Positions 17,438 through 24,949 of a stretch of DNA of 64,000 nucleotides are shown in pieces (within the stretch, counting starts at the first letter, position 1; the number at the start of each line of letters is the position of its first letter). The DNA lies in NCBI GenBank assembly GCA_965208275.1, contig OZ242331.1:1488001-1552000 (forward strand), read 5' to 3'. Source of the stretch: Bin5 sp022827195 (GTDB lineage: Bacteria > Chloroflexota > Anaerolineae > Caldilineales > Caldilineaceae). The notes below the pieces were generated by a model that saw nothing but the letters and a program-made list of their open reading frames with translations, was not told the origin of the DNA and did no database searches. Made by a program: the position numbers and the translations under genes.

Positions 17438-18286
17438 ATGAACGCACATATCTTCGCCATTGCAAACCAGAAAGGGGGCGTTGGCAAGACGACGACCGCC
17501 GTCAACCTCTGCGCCTATCTTGCGAAGTCAGGCTGCAGGGTTCTGCTGGTGGACAGTGACCCGCAGGCAAACGCCACAACGAGCTTGGGCGTCAATCCAA
17601 GGGCTCCCCGTTCGAGTCTTTACGAGACTCTGATCGATCGTACGCCCATGAGGGACGCGATTACGCCAACCGTCCATCCTGGACTTGAGCTTGTGCCGGC
17701 CAACCTTGATCTGGCCGGCGCCGAGGTCGAAATGGCCGCCCGCATGGCGCGCGAGCAGCTGCTTGCGAGAGCGTTGCAACCCCTCCACCGGGAGTACGAC
17801 TACATAGTCATCGATGACCCACCAAGTCTGGGCCTGATCACGATTAACGGTTTGACTGCTGCCGATGGGATCGTCATTCCCGTTCAATGCGAATACCTTG
17901 CGCTGGAGGGATTGAGTCAACTCCTCGAAACGATTCACCAGGTCCGCACTGTTTTGAATTCGCGCTTGCGGGTAGCCGGCGTTCTGCTCACGATGGCCGA
18001 CGCCCGTACCAATCTCAGCAACCAGGTCGTCGAGGACGTGCGCCTGCACTTCCCCCAGGAGACGTTCGAGACTTTGATCCCACGCTCTGTACGCCTTAGT
18101 GAGGCCCCCAGTCACGGTCAAACCATTCTGCAATACGCTCCCGAGAGCGCGGGCGCGCTGGCGTACGAAGCGCTCGCCGGCGAATTCATGTGCCGGTTTC
18201 CCCTGGAAAGAGGGGCAGCTGAGCATCAGAACTCTTCCGGCGAAAAGAGTGTCGTAAGTGCCGACACCGGTGTGGAGGACAGATGA
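17438..18286 (+). CDS. parA: Chromosome partitioning ATPase ParA/Soj
   Basis: The 282-residue protein has the deviant Walker A motif NQKGGVGKTTTAVNL at the N-terminus, the A' motif VLLVDSDPQANAT and Walker B-type YIVIDDPPSLGLIT. ParA forms ATP-dependent dimers on DNA and segregates origin regions with ParB. The C-terminal end (after EFMCRFP) extends about 25 polar residues beyond the usual fold. ATG 17438 is preceded by CTGAGG. Its end overlaps parB by four bases (ATGA), so the two are translationally coupled. Confidence 0.95.
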   Translation: MNAHIFAIANQKGGVGKTTTAVNLCAYLAKSGCRVLLVDSDPQANATTSLGVNPRAPRSSLYETLIDRTPMRDAITPTVHPGLELVPANLDLAGAEVEMAARMAREQLLARALQPLHREYDYIVIDDPPSLGLITINGLTAADGIVIPVQCEYLALEGLSQLLETIHQVRTVLNSRLRVAGVLLTMADARTNLSNQVVEDVRLHFPQETFETLIPRSVRLSEAPSHGQTILQYAPESAGALAYEALAGEFMCRFPLERGAAEHQNSSGEKSVVSADTGVEDR

Positions 18287-19227
18287 GCCAGGATTCAAGC
18301 TTGAACAATCCGAGTCAACGCCGGCGTCAAGGGTTGGGACGGGGTTTGGGCGCATTGCTCAGCCGGACAACGCCCTATGTGGAAGAAGAGGTCGATGAAT
18401 TGCAATCCCGGACTGAGGGAAGCGGCCTTCTCGAATTGCCCATCAGCGCCATTCAGGCGAATCCGCACCAGCCGCGGGCCCGATTCGGACCGGGAAGCCT
18501 GACAGAGCTGGCAGCCTCGATCCGGGAGCACGGGATCATTCAGCCGCTGATCGTGACCGAGAGTCCCGACCAGCCGCAGCGCTACTGGCTGATCACCGGT
18601 GAGCGCAGGCTGAGGGCGGCGCACCAGGCTGGGATTTCTACTGTGCCTGTGATTGTGCGCGAAGCGACTTCGCAGCAGCTGTTGGAGTTGGCGCTGGTGG
18701 AGAACCTGCAAAGGGCCGACTTGAGTCCACTGGAGGAAGCCGCCGCCTACGATGCACTCGTGAACGAGTTCGGTCTGACCCAGGCACAGGTTGCGGAACG
18801 CGTTGGGAAGAGCCGCTCTGCGGTCGCCAACGCTTTGCGTCTTCTGGGCCTTCCGGCCGCCGCGAAATCGGCTCTGAACGACGAACTCATAAGTGCAGGT
18901 CACGCACGCGCTTTGCTCAGCCTGGAGGGTGATGAAGATGTGCAGAGGGCGCTGGACCAGATCTTTGCGCGTGAGTTGAGCGTTCGTCAGACCGAGGGTC
19001 TGGTGCGCCGCTGGCTGGAGGAGCCAGCCGACGCGGTGCCGCCCGAATCTTATCCTCAGATAGAGGCCCAACTACGATTCTGGGAGAATCGCTTCCGCGA
19101 CCGATTGAGCACGAAGGTGAGCCTGGAGAGAAAGGCAGATGGAAGCGGCCGCCTTGTCATTCACTTCTACAGCGACACGGACCTGGAGACGATATACCGT
19201 GAGATTGTCGGCAGCGAGGTGGAGTAG
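18283..19227 (+). CDS. parB: Chromosome partitioning protein ParB
   Basis: The 314-residue protein has the ParB N-terminal LGRGLGALLS block, NPHQPRARF, the CTPase box ITGERRLRAAHQAG, LVENLQRADLSPLEEA, and a helix-turn-helix QAQVAERVGKSRSAVANALRLL, followed by a C-terminal dimer domain. ParB binds parS sites near the origin and spreads by a CTP switch. The start overlaps the parA stop. The presence of parAB with rpmH-rnpA-yidC-jag implies the chromosomal origin is nearby, although dnaA is not in the window. Confidence 0.95.
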   Translation: MSQDSSLNNPSQRRRQGLGRGLGALLSRTTPYVEEEVDELQSRTEGSGLLELPISAIQANPHQPRARFGPGSLTELAASIREHGIIQPLIVTESPDQPQRYWLITGERRLRAAHQAGISTVPVIVREATSQQLLELALVENLQRADLSPLEEAAAYDALVNEFGLTQAQVAERVGKSRSAVANALRLLGLPAAAKSALNDELISAGHARALLSLEGDEDVQRALDQIFARELSVRQTEGLVRRWLEEPADAVPPESYPQIEAQLRFWENRFRDRLSTKVSLERKADGSGRLVIHFYSDTDLETIYREIVGSEVE

Positions 19228-19336
19228 CACTTTGTGAAACGATTTGCGTCTGAGCAATGCCCCAGTAAGGAAGACCTTCAAAAGCATTGAACGCACGGCA
19301 TCAACAAGAGTGTAAGCCCTGCAAGTTAATGCGGAA

Positions 19337-20038
19337 ATGTCTAACCAGTACAGCAAGCCTTTGAGCGAAGAACAGGACATGGTTGCCTCGCTCCTCGAGG
19401 AGGCTCTCGCCGAACTCCCGGAGGGGCTGCTGCAATTCGTCCACGGCGAACGGGCCGGCGAACAGATTCTGGCGGGGGTCGTGCTGGCTTCGGCCGCCCC
19501 GGAGCACGATTCGGCAGAGGCCCTTTCGCGCCGGGCTGCGCTGGCCGCTGCCCTTGAGCTGCTGCAGATTGGTCTGAGCATTCATCGCCTGCTATTGACT
19601 GCGGGGCAGCCTGGTGCTATCGATAGCTTTCTACTCGGCGGCACCATATTGGCCGGGGACTTCTGTTTCAGCCGTGCTGCAGTTCTGGCATCCCTTACGA
19701 ATCACCCCAGGGTCGTTGGGATTTTCGCCGAGTTGCTTAAGGAGGTCAGCCAGGCAAACCTGCGCCGCGTCATCGACGGAGAGTGCGTCGACTCGGAGGA
19801 ACATCGGGCCGATGAGCGTAAGGCGTTATTCCAGAGCGGTGCGCTCGCCGGCGTGCAATTGGCTGGACTGGGGGACGAAGAGCAGGGGACTGTAGCCCGC
19901 TTTGCCTCACGATTGAGCCGGCAAATGCCGGGTGACGGTGCGCCTATTCTCGATGCAAACTCCGAAGAATCTGCAGTTGGCGAGCTGCCGCCGTACCAGA
20001 GAGACCGCTGGCGCTCCATCGCTTCCGCGATTGGCTGA
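19337..20038 (+). CDS. Degenerate polyprenyl-synthase-like protein
   Basis: The 233-residue product resembles part of trans-isoprenyl diphosphate synthases: LELLQIGLSIHRLL corresponds to the E-L-I-H-x-A-S-L helix, GGTILAGDFCFSRAAVLA to the G-x-x-x-L-A-G-D-x-x-x-A segment, and FAELLKEVSQANLRRVIDG to the helix that follows. The first aspartate-rich motif (D-D-x-x-D) that binds magnesium should follow the His and is absent (the segment reads LLTAGQPGAID), and no second one is found. It is also about 100 residues shorter than active enzymes. It may be a non-catalytic subunit. It follows parB by 109 bases. Confidence 0.6.
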   Translation: MSNQYSKPLSEEQDMVASLLEEALAELPEGLLQFVHGERAGEQILAGVVLASAAPEHDSAEALSRRAALAAALELLQIGLSIHRLLLTAGQPGAIDSFLLGGTILAGDFCFSRAAVLASLTNHPRVVGIFAELLKEVSQANLRRVIDGECVDSEEHRADERKALFQSGALAGVQLAGLGDEEQGTVARFASRLSRQMPGDGAPILDANSEESAVGELPPYQRDRWRSIASAIG

Positions 20039-20062
20039 TGTTTGAGCGCGGGCGGCAATCAG

Positions 20063-21346
20063 ATGGGACCCACTATGCATGGACGGGTGCTCCTACTCAC
20101 AACGCCCAATAGCTATCGAACCCGGGACTATCTCGATGCCGCCGCCCGGCTCGGAATCGAAGCCGTCGTCGCCGTCGATACGCCCCAGACCCTTGCAGAT
20201 GAATGGAACTATCGCTTGGGCGTGGACTTCAGCCAGCCCGAGGAGGCCGCCGGGCTACTCGTCGGCGCGCTTGCCGACTCTGAAGCCCCTGGGGACACCT
20301 TCGGGGCGGTGGATGCGGTCCTGGCACTGGATGACGGCGGCGCAAGAGTCGCGGCGATGGTGGCCGGGCGGCTGGGGCTGCCGCACAACAGCCCTGCCGC
20401 GTCAGAGGCTGCGCGCAACAAACATCGAATGCGCACGTTATTGGCGGGGTGCGGGGCGCAGTCGCCGGACTTTGCCGAGTTTCGCACAGATCAGAACCTG
20501 AAAGAGATTATCGCTTTGGCCGAGGAGCAGATCGGATACCCGTGTGTCGTAAAGCCGGAGGAGCTGAACGGCAGCCGCGGGGTGATTCGGGCCGATCTGC
20601 GCTGTGAACTGGCGGCAGCCGTGAGGCGGCTTTCAGCTCTCGTCGGCGAAGGCCAGCCATTCTTGATCGAGCGTTACATTCCAGGTTTTGAAGTAGCGTT
20701 GGAAGGTCTACTTGACAGGGGCCGCCTGCATCTGCTTGCCCTTTTCGACAAGCCGGACCCGCTGGAAGGTCCTTTCTTTGAAGAGACGATCTACGTTACG
20801 CCCTCGCGCCTTTCCATGGACGAGCAGGCCTCGATACTCGATGCGGCCGAGTTGGCGGCGCGAGGACTGGGCCTGCAGACGGGGCCCATTCATGCAGAGC
20901 TGCGGCTAAACGAAGACGGCCCGTGGATTGTAGAGGTGGCAGGTCGCACGATTGGCGGCCTGTGCTCGCGGATTCTGAGATTCGGCATGGAAGTGGGCGG
21001 CGGCCGGTCCCTGGAGCAGCTGATTCTGCGTCAGGCGTGCGGGTTGCCCCTGGAAGACTTGCAGAGGGAATCGCTGGCCGGCGGCGTAATGATGATTCCG
21101 ATACCCGAGGCGGGCATTCTGCGAAGCGTATCGGGCATTGATGAGGCCAGCGCGGTGGGAGGCATAGAGGACGTGCAGATTACGGCAAAGTTGAACCAGT
21201 CGCTGGTGCCTCTGCCAGAAGGCGACGCCTATCTGGGGTTCATTTTCGCGAGGGCTGCAACGCCGGCGAAAGTCGAAAAGGCGCTCCGGCAGGCTCACAA
21301 CTGCCTGCAGTTCGAAATCGACCCCGAGTTTGCGCTGAAGGCGTAA
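20063..21346 (+). CDS. ATP-grasp family carboxylate-amine ligase
   Basis: The roughly 427-residue protein has ATP-grasp architecture: NKHRMRTLLAGCG (substrate-side helix), YPCVVKPEELNGSRGVIRAD (ATP lysine and glycine-rich loop), FLIERYIPGFEVALEG, and the magnesium-binding segment GPIHAELRLNEDGPWIVEVAGRTIGG with the usual E-x-A-x-R layout. It is most like L-amino-acid ligases and biotin-carboxylase-like enzymes of small-molecule pathways. Possible starts are TTG 20042, ATG 20063 and ATG 20075; I use 20063. It begins 24 bases after the polyprenyl-synthase-like gene, so the two are probably one unit. The substrates are unknown. Confidence 0.75.
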   Translation: MGPTMHGRVLLLTTPNSYRTRDYLDAAARLGIEAVVAVDTPQTLADEWNYRLGVDFSQPEEAAGLLVGALADSEAPGDTFGAVDAVLALDDGGARVAAMVAGRLGLPHNSPAASEAARNKHRMRTLLAGCGAQSPDFAEFRTDQNLKEIIALAEEQIGYPCVVKPEELNGSRGVIRADLRCELAAAVRRLSALVGEGQPFLIERYIPGFEVALEGLLDRGRLHLLALFDKPDPLEGPFFEETIYVTPSRLSMDEQASILDAAELAARGLGLQTGPIHAELRLNEDGPWIVEVAGRTIGGLCSRILRFGMEVGGGRSLEQLILRQACGLPLEDLQRESLAGGVMMIPIPEAGILRSVSGIDEASAVGGIEDVQITAKLNQSLVPLPEGDAYLGFIFARAATPAKVEKALRQAHNCLQFEIDPEFALKA

Positions 21347-21355
21347 ACGGAAACG

Positions 21356-21676
21356 CTATTTGCGGGGGGCTCCTTTGCCGGCAGGAACGCCCTTGCCCGC
21401 GCCGGGCGTGCCCTCCGGCGTCCAGCCCTCCGGCATCTGGGCGCCCACGCCGAAGAAAAACTCTTCCATCTGTTGCGTCAGGAACTCCCGCGATTGCGGA
21501 TCGCCGAGGCTGAGACCGTAATGATTGATCAGCACAACGGAGTACTGTATCCACATGTCCCAGGCCGTCTGCGAGATGCTTTCGAAGATCCGCTGGCCCA
21601 ATTCGCCGCCGTAGGGGGGAGATTCCAGGCCCGGCAACTCCTGCCCGATCTTTGCGCAATTCACCATGCGATCCAT
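21356..21676 (-). CDS. Fe(2+)-trafficking protein YggX
   Basis: The 106-residue protein matches YggX: MDRMVNCAKIGQELPGL corresponds to the N-terminal C-x-x-x-x-x-E-x-x-G-L block, PYPG-like reads PPYGGELGQRIFESISQTAW, and MWIQYSVVLINHYGLSL and QMEEFFFG follow. YggX protects iron-sulfur clusters against oxidative damage and may carry iron. The C-terminus extends about 15 Gly/Pro/Lys residues beyond E. coli YggX (91 residues). It is convergent with the ATP-grasp gene, their stops ten bases apart. Confidence 0.85.
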   Translation of the reverse strand: MDRMVNCAKIGQELPGLESPPYGGELGQRIFESISQTAWDMWIQYSVVLINHYGLSLGDPQSREFLTQQMEEFFFGVGAQMPEGWTPEGTPGAGKGVPAGKGAPRK

Positions 21677-21752
21677 AGGTCTGCTCCGAGGCCTCAGGGA
21701 TTGTCGCTCAGGGCCCCATTATAGGGCTTGGGCTGCAGCATTGTCAACAGCC

Positions 21753-22751
21753 ATGCGCGTCCTGTTCTTAGGAATGTCCGCTCCATTCAGCCAGATCGTG
21801 CTGGACAGGCTTCTGTCCAGCGGCGTAAACGTCGCGGCCATCCTGCTTGCGGGGACACGCTTTCGCTCACTGAACCAGGTGCAGGGTCTGTGGTCGGCGC
21901 ACGCTGCTCAAGGTGACGCGCAAGCCGAATTGCCAGTTGTGAACCCAAACATACGGCATGGCGCGGTGGACCGGGTTTTCGACGGCTATCTCACTGACAA
22001 TATTGCGTCGACGAAACCAACTCCCGCTGTGAGCCCGGTGGTTGCTACCTCGTTAGCGACCCAGGAGCAGTTTGAGATTTACGAGTGCGGTGACGTTGAC
22101 CATCCGGACGTAATTAGATTCATGGACGCTCTGTCTTTCGACATTGCCTGCGTGGCCTGCTGGCACCGCAAAATACCGGCTGGAGTGTTGGGGATTCCAA
22201 GTTTCGGCTTTCTGAACGTGCATCCTTCGCTTTTGCCAGCCTACAGGGGGCCGCAGCCGCTTTTCTGGCAATTTCGGGCCGGAGAGACCCGCACCGGCGT
22301 CACGGTCCACTGGATGGACGCCGGACTGGATACAGGTGACATCGCAACCCAGAAGGCTGTCCGGTTTGCCGACGGGATCCGTCTATCCGAGGCAGAAGCG
22401 TTGTGCGCGTCCGCCGGCGGACGGCTGCTTGCGGAGGCGCTGCGTGGGCTCGAACAAGGGCAGTTGGAGCGGAGGCCCCAGAAGCGCGGCAGTTTTTTCC
22501 CAACGCCGTCGCTCGACGACTTTGTCGTAGATGCGGGCTGGCCTGTGCGGCGGGCCTTCAACTTTGTACGGGCGGCGGCAGGATACGGTGTGCCCTTTCA
22601 CATCGAGGCTGGCGGAGAGCGGCTATGGTTCAGGGATGCAGTCGCCTGGTACCACACAGGGGAATCAGCTACAGAAACAGACGGCTGTATCGGCGTCCAG
22701 TTCAGGGATGGCGTTATGTGGGCCCGAGAGTGCCCCGGCCCGATAATGTGA
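21753..22751 (+). CDS. Methionyl-tRNA formyltransferase-like protein
   Basis: The 332-residue protein has the formyltransferase core: MRVLFLGMSAPFSQIVLDRL at the start, the catalytic N-x-H-P-S-L-L-P motif (FLNVHPSLLPAYRGPQP) and VHWMDAGLDTGDIATQ with the catalytic Asp. These bind 10-formyl-THF and transfer formyl to an amine. An inserted segment of about 60 residues between the first beta strand region and the catalytic core is not typical of Fmt, and the C-terminal part is divergent, so it may act on a sugar amine or be the cell's Fmt. ATG 21753 gives the family N-terminus. Confidence 0.75.
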   Translation: MRVLFLGMSAPFSQIVLDRLLSSGVNVAAILLAGTRFRSLNQVQGLWSAHAAQGDAQAELPVVNPNIRHGAVDRVFDGYLTDNIASTKPTPAVSPVVATSLATQEQFEIYECGDVDHPDVIRFMDALSFDIACVACWHRKIPAGVLGIPSFGFLNVHPSLLPAYRGPQPLFWQFRAGETRTGVTVHWMDAGLDTGDIATQKAVRFADGIRLSEAEALCASAGGRLLAEALRGLEQGQLERRPQKRGSFFPTPSLDDFVVDAGWPVRRAFNFVRAAAGYGVPFHIEAGGERLWFRDAVAWYHTGESATETDGCIGVQFRDGVMWARECPGPIM

Positions 22752-22778
22752 CCCTCTAATGTGACCGAAAATGTGATC
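22746..22778. repeat. Three direct repeats ATGTGA(C/T)C
   Basis: ATGTGACC occurs at 22746-22753 and 22759-22766 and ATGTGATC at 22771-22778, spaced 13 and 12 bases apart, roughly one helical turn each. The first overlaps the stop of the formyltransferase-like gene. They lie about 95 bases before the mannonate-dehydratase-like gene and could be an operator array. Confidence 0.45.
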
Positions 22779-22798
22779 GGTACGCTGAGGCTCGTCAT

Positions 22799-22834
22799 CC
22801 GGCTGACGTTCAGCTGGGACAGCCGGGCTCTTTT
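22799..22834 (+). terminator. Probable rho-independent terminator
   Basis: CCGGCTG (22799-22805) and CAGCCGG (22820-22826) form a 7-bp GC-rich stem with a 14-base loop, followed by GCTCTTTT. It sits 48 bases after the formyltransferase-like stop and before the mannonate-dehydratase ribosome site, so it probably ends the upstream transcript or attenuates the next. Confidence 0.55.
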
Positions 22835-22870
22835 ATCGACGAGATTATATTGCGCACAAGGAGCATTGTG

Positions 22871-23890
22871 ATGTCATTGAAGGCCGTCCCGCCCGGAATG
22901 AAAATAGCGGCCCAGGTCTCGCCTGACGCGGACGATGACGAGCTGAAGTTTGTCAGACAGATGGGCATCGATTGGGCCGTCTGCTGGACCGACGGGGCGC
23001 ACGCAGGCTACGACTATTACGCGCGAACGCGAGAACGCTTTGAAAGATCAGGTATCCGCATCTACGGATTCGGCAATCGGGACGTCCACAATCAGGACGC
23101 CATCGTGCTGGGACTGGACAACCGCGACGCCAAGATTGAAGAGTACCAGGACCACCTTCGATGGCTGGGTCGGGCCGGCATTCCGTATACGACATACGCC
23201 CACATGGCGAACGGGATCTGGAGCACCGAACGCGAGGCGACTCGCGGCGGTGCCTTGGCGCGTGGATTTGACTTGGCGAAGGCTGAATCCGGTCATTGGG
23301 GAGGCAAAGAGTACTATCTGCCGCTCACTCACGGCCGCAGATATTCTCGAGACGAGATTTGGGACAACTTTCGCTATTTCGTGGCGCAGGCAGCGCCGGT
23401 TGCCGAAGAGGCCGGCGTTCGCATCGGCATACACCCCGACGACCCGCCTCAACCCGAACTTGGCGGTGTGCCGCGCTGCATATTCAGTAGTTTTGACGGC
23501 TACGAGGAGGCCTTGCGCATCGCCAACAGTCCCAACGTGGGCCTCTGCTTCTGCATCGGTTGCTGGCTTGAGGGAGGCGAACTGATGGGAAAGGGTGTTG
23601 AGGCGTCGCTGCGCGAGTTCGGACAGCGGAACAAACTATTCAAGATTCACTTCCGCAATGTCGACCGGCCGCTGCCCCACTTTGTAGAGACGTTCGTCGA
23701 CGACGGCTACTTTGACATGTACAAGGCGATGCGTGTACTGGAAGAGACCGGCTTTGACGGCGTGCTGATCCCGGATCACATTCCCTTGATGGCGAACGAC
23801 CCGCGGATCGGTACGGCGTATACAATCGGCTACATGAAGGCGCTGCTGAGAAGGGCGCAGGAAGAAAGGAAAGCGCAGGTGCGAACATGA
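22871..23890 (+). CDS. Mannonate dehydratase-like protein (UxuA family)
   Basis: The 339-residue product has the UxuA/xylose-isomerase-like barrel: MKIAAQVSPDADDDELKFV, VRIGIHPDDPP, CRCIFSSFDGY-type residues, NVGLCFCIGCW and KIFKIHFRNVD-like residues, ending VLIPDHIP. UxuA dehydrates D-mannonate to 2-keto-3-deoxygluconate using a metal bound by His, Cys, Asp and Glu; HPDDPP, CIGCW and HFRN contain these positions. AAGGAG at 22858-22863 supports ATG 22871. The stop overlaps the next start by four bases (ATGA), so the downstream dehydrogenase is probably in the same pathway. Confidence 0.8.
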   Translation: MSLKAVPPGMKIAAQVSPDADDDELKFVRQMGIDWAVCWTDGAHAGYDYYARTRERFERSGIRIYGFGNRDVHNQDAIVLGLDNRDAKIEEYQDHLRWLGRAGIPYTTYAHMANGIWSTEREATRGGALARGFDLAKAESGHWGGKEYYLPLTHGRRYSRDEIWDNFRYFVAQAAPVAEEAGVRIGIHPDDPPQPELGGVPRCIFSSFDGYEEALRIANSPNVGLCFCIGCWLEGGELMGKGVEASLREFGQRNKLFKIHFRNVDRPLPHFVETFVDDGYFDMYKAMRVLEETGFDGVLIPDHIPLMANDPRIGTAYTIGYMKALLRRAQEERKAQVRT

Positions 23891-24753
23891 ATACAGTTGG
23901 AATACTCAGCCCGGGCGATATGGGCCATACCGTCGGGCAACGACTGCGTGAGCACGGTTTGCGCGTGATCGCCTATTTATCAGACCGCAGCGAGCGCACC
24001 CGTCAGCTGGCAGCAAAGGCAGGAATCGAAGAGGTCTCGTCGTACGAAGCGCTGGTGAAGGAGGCGGACATCGTCCTGTCGATCCTCGTGCCGGCGCAGG
24101 CAGGCGCCGCGGCGCAAGCGGTGGCCGAGGCACTTAACAAGACTGGCGCCGAGCTTCTGTTCGCCGACTGCAACGCCATCGCGCCCCAGACGACGTGCCG
24201 CATCGGAAAGGTTGTTGAAGACGCCGGAGGCCGCTTTGTTGATGCCTCGATAATCGGGCCGCCGCCTCGCCGGGAGGGAACGACCCGCTTCTACGCTTCG
24301 GGCACGCACGCGGAGCAGCTCGCACGGCTCAACGAGTACGGTCTCGACGTACCTGTCGTCAGCGCGCGCATCGGCGACGCCTCAGCCGTCAAAATGTGCT
24401 ACGCGGGGCTGACCAAGGGGCTGACCGCGCTTTGCACGGAGCTCCTGGTCGCGGCAGAGGCGTTGGGTGTACGGCGGGCGTTGCTGGAAGAGTATCGTAC
24501 GAGCCAGGCCGCCATGTTGCAGCGCATCGAAGGGGGCCTGCCGGGGATGCCGCCGAAGTCGCGTCGATGGGTCGGCGAGATGGAGGAGATTGCAGCCACG
24601 ATGGACTCTGTGGGGCTGACGCCGAAGTTTCACGAAGCGGCTGCTGACATGTACCGCTTTGTCGGCGGTTCGTCACTCGCGGACCGTACGCCAGAAGACC
24701 CTGAGGAACCCACCTTGGAGGAGATGCTCCAGGTCCTTGTAGACAATCTTTAA
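23887..24753 (+). CDS. NAD(P)-dependent 6-phosphogluconate-dehydrogenase-like protein (DUF1932 type)
   Basis: The 288-residue protein begins MNTVGILSPGDMGHTVGQRL, the G-x-G/S-x-M-G nucleotide-binding motif of the beta-hydroxyacid dehydrogenase family. LLFADCNAIAPQT and FVDASIIGPPP match the substrate-binding D-x-S/N region, and the C-terminal half contains SAVKMCYAGLTKGL, which has the usual catalytic Lys, plus helices of the DUF1932 domain. It likely oxidises or reduces a hydroxy acid. It is coupled to the upstream mannonate-dehydratase gene. Confidence 0.8.
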   Translation: MNTVGILSPGDMGHTVGQRLREHGLRVIAYLSDRSERTRQLAAKAGIEEVSSYEALVKEADIVLSILVPAQAGAAAQAVAEALNKTGAELLFADCNAIAPQTTCRIGKVVEDAGGRFVDASIIGPPPRREGTTRFYASGTHAEQLARLNEYGLDVPVVSARIGDASAVKMCYAGLTKGLTALCTELLVAAEALGVRRALLEEYRTSQAAMLQRIEGGLPGMPPKSRRWVGEMEEIAATMDSVGLTPKFHEAAADMYRFVGGSSLADRTPEDPEEPTLEEMLQVLVDNL

Positions 24754-24949
24754 GAAGGATCGATGTTTGCTGGGGGATTATTCGAGCTGACGCGGCGGGG
24801 CGGCGCACGGTCGAATGCGATTGGGCGACGCCACAATCAAGAAGGCACGCTGATGCCCACCGGCCAGGAGGGAAGACAGCCAAGGGCCGGCCGTCGCGGC
24901 GGTCAGCACTCTCGGCCGGCAGCGCCTGCTAAAGGGATGACATGTGTAT

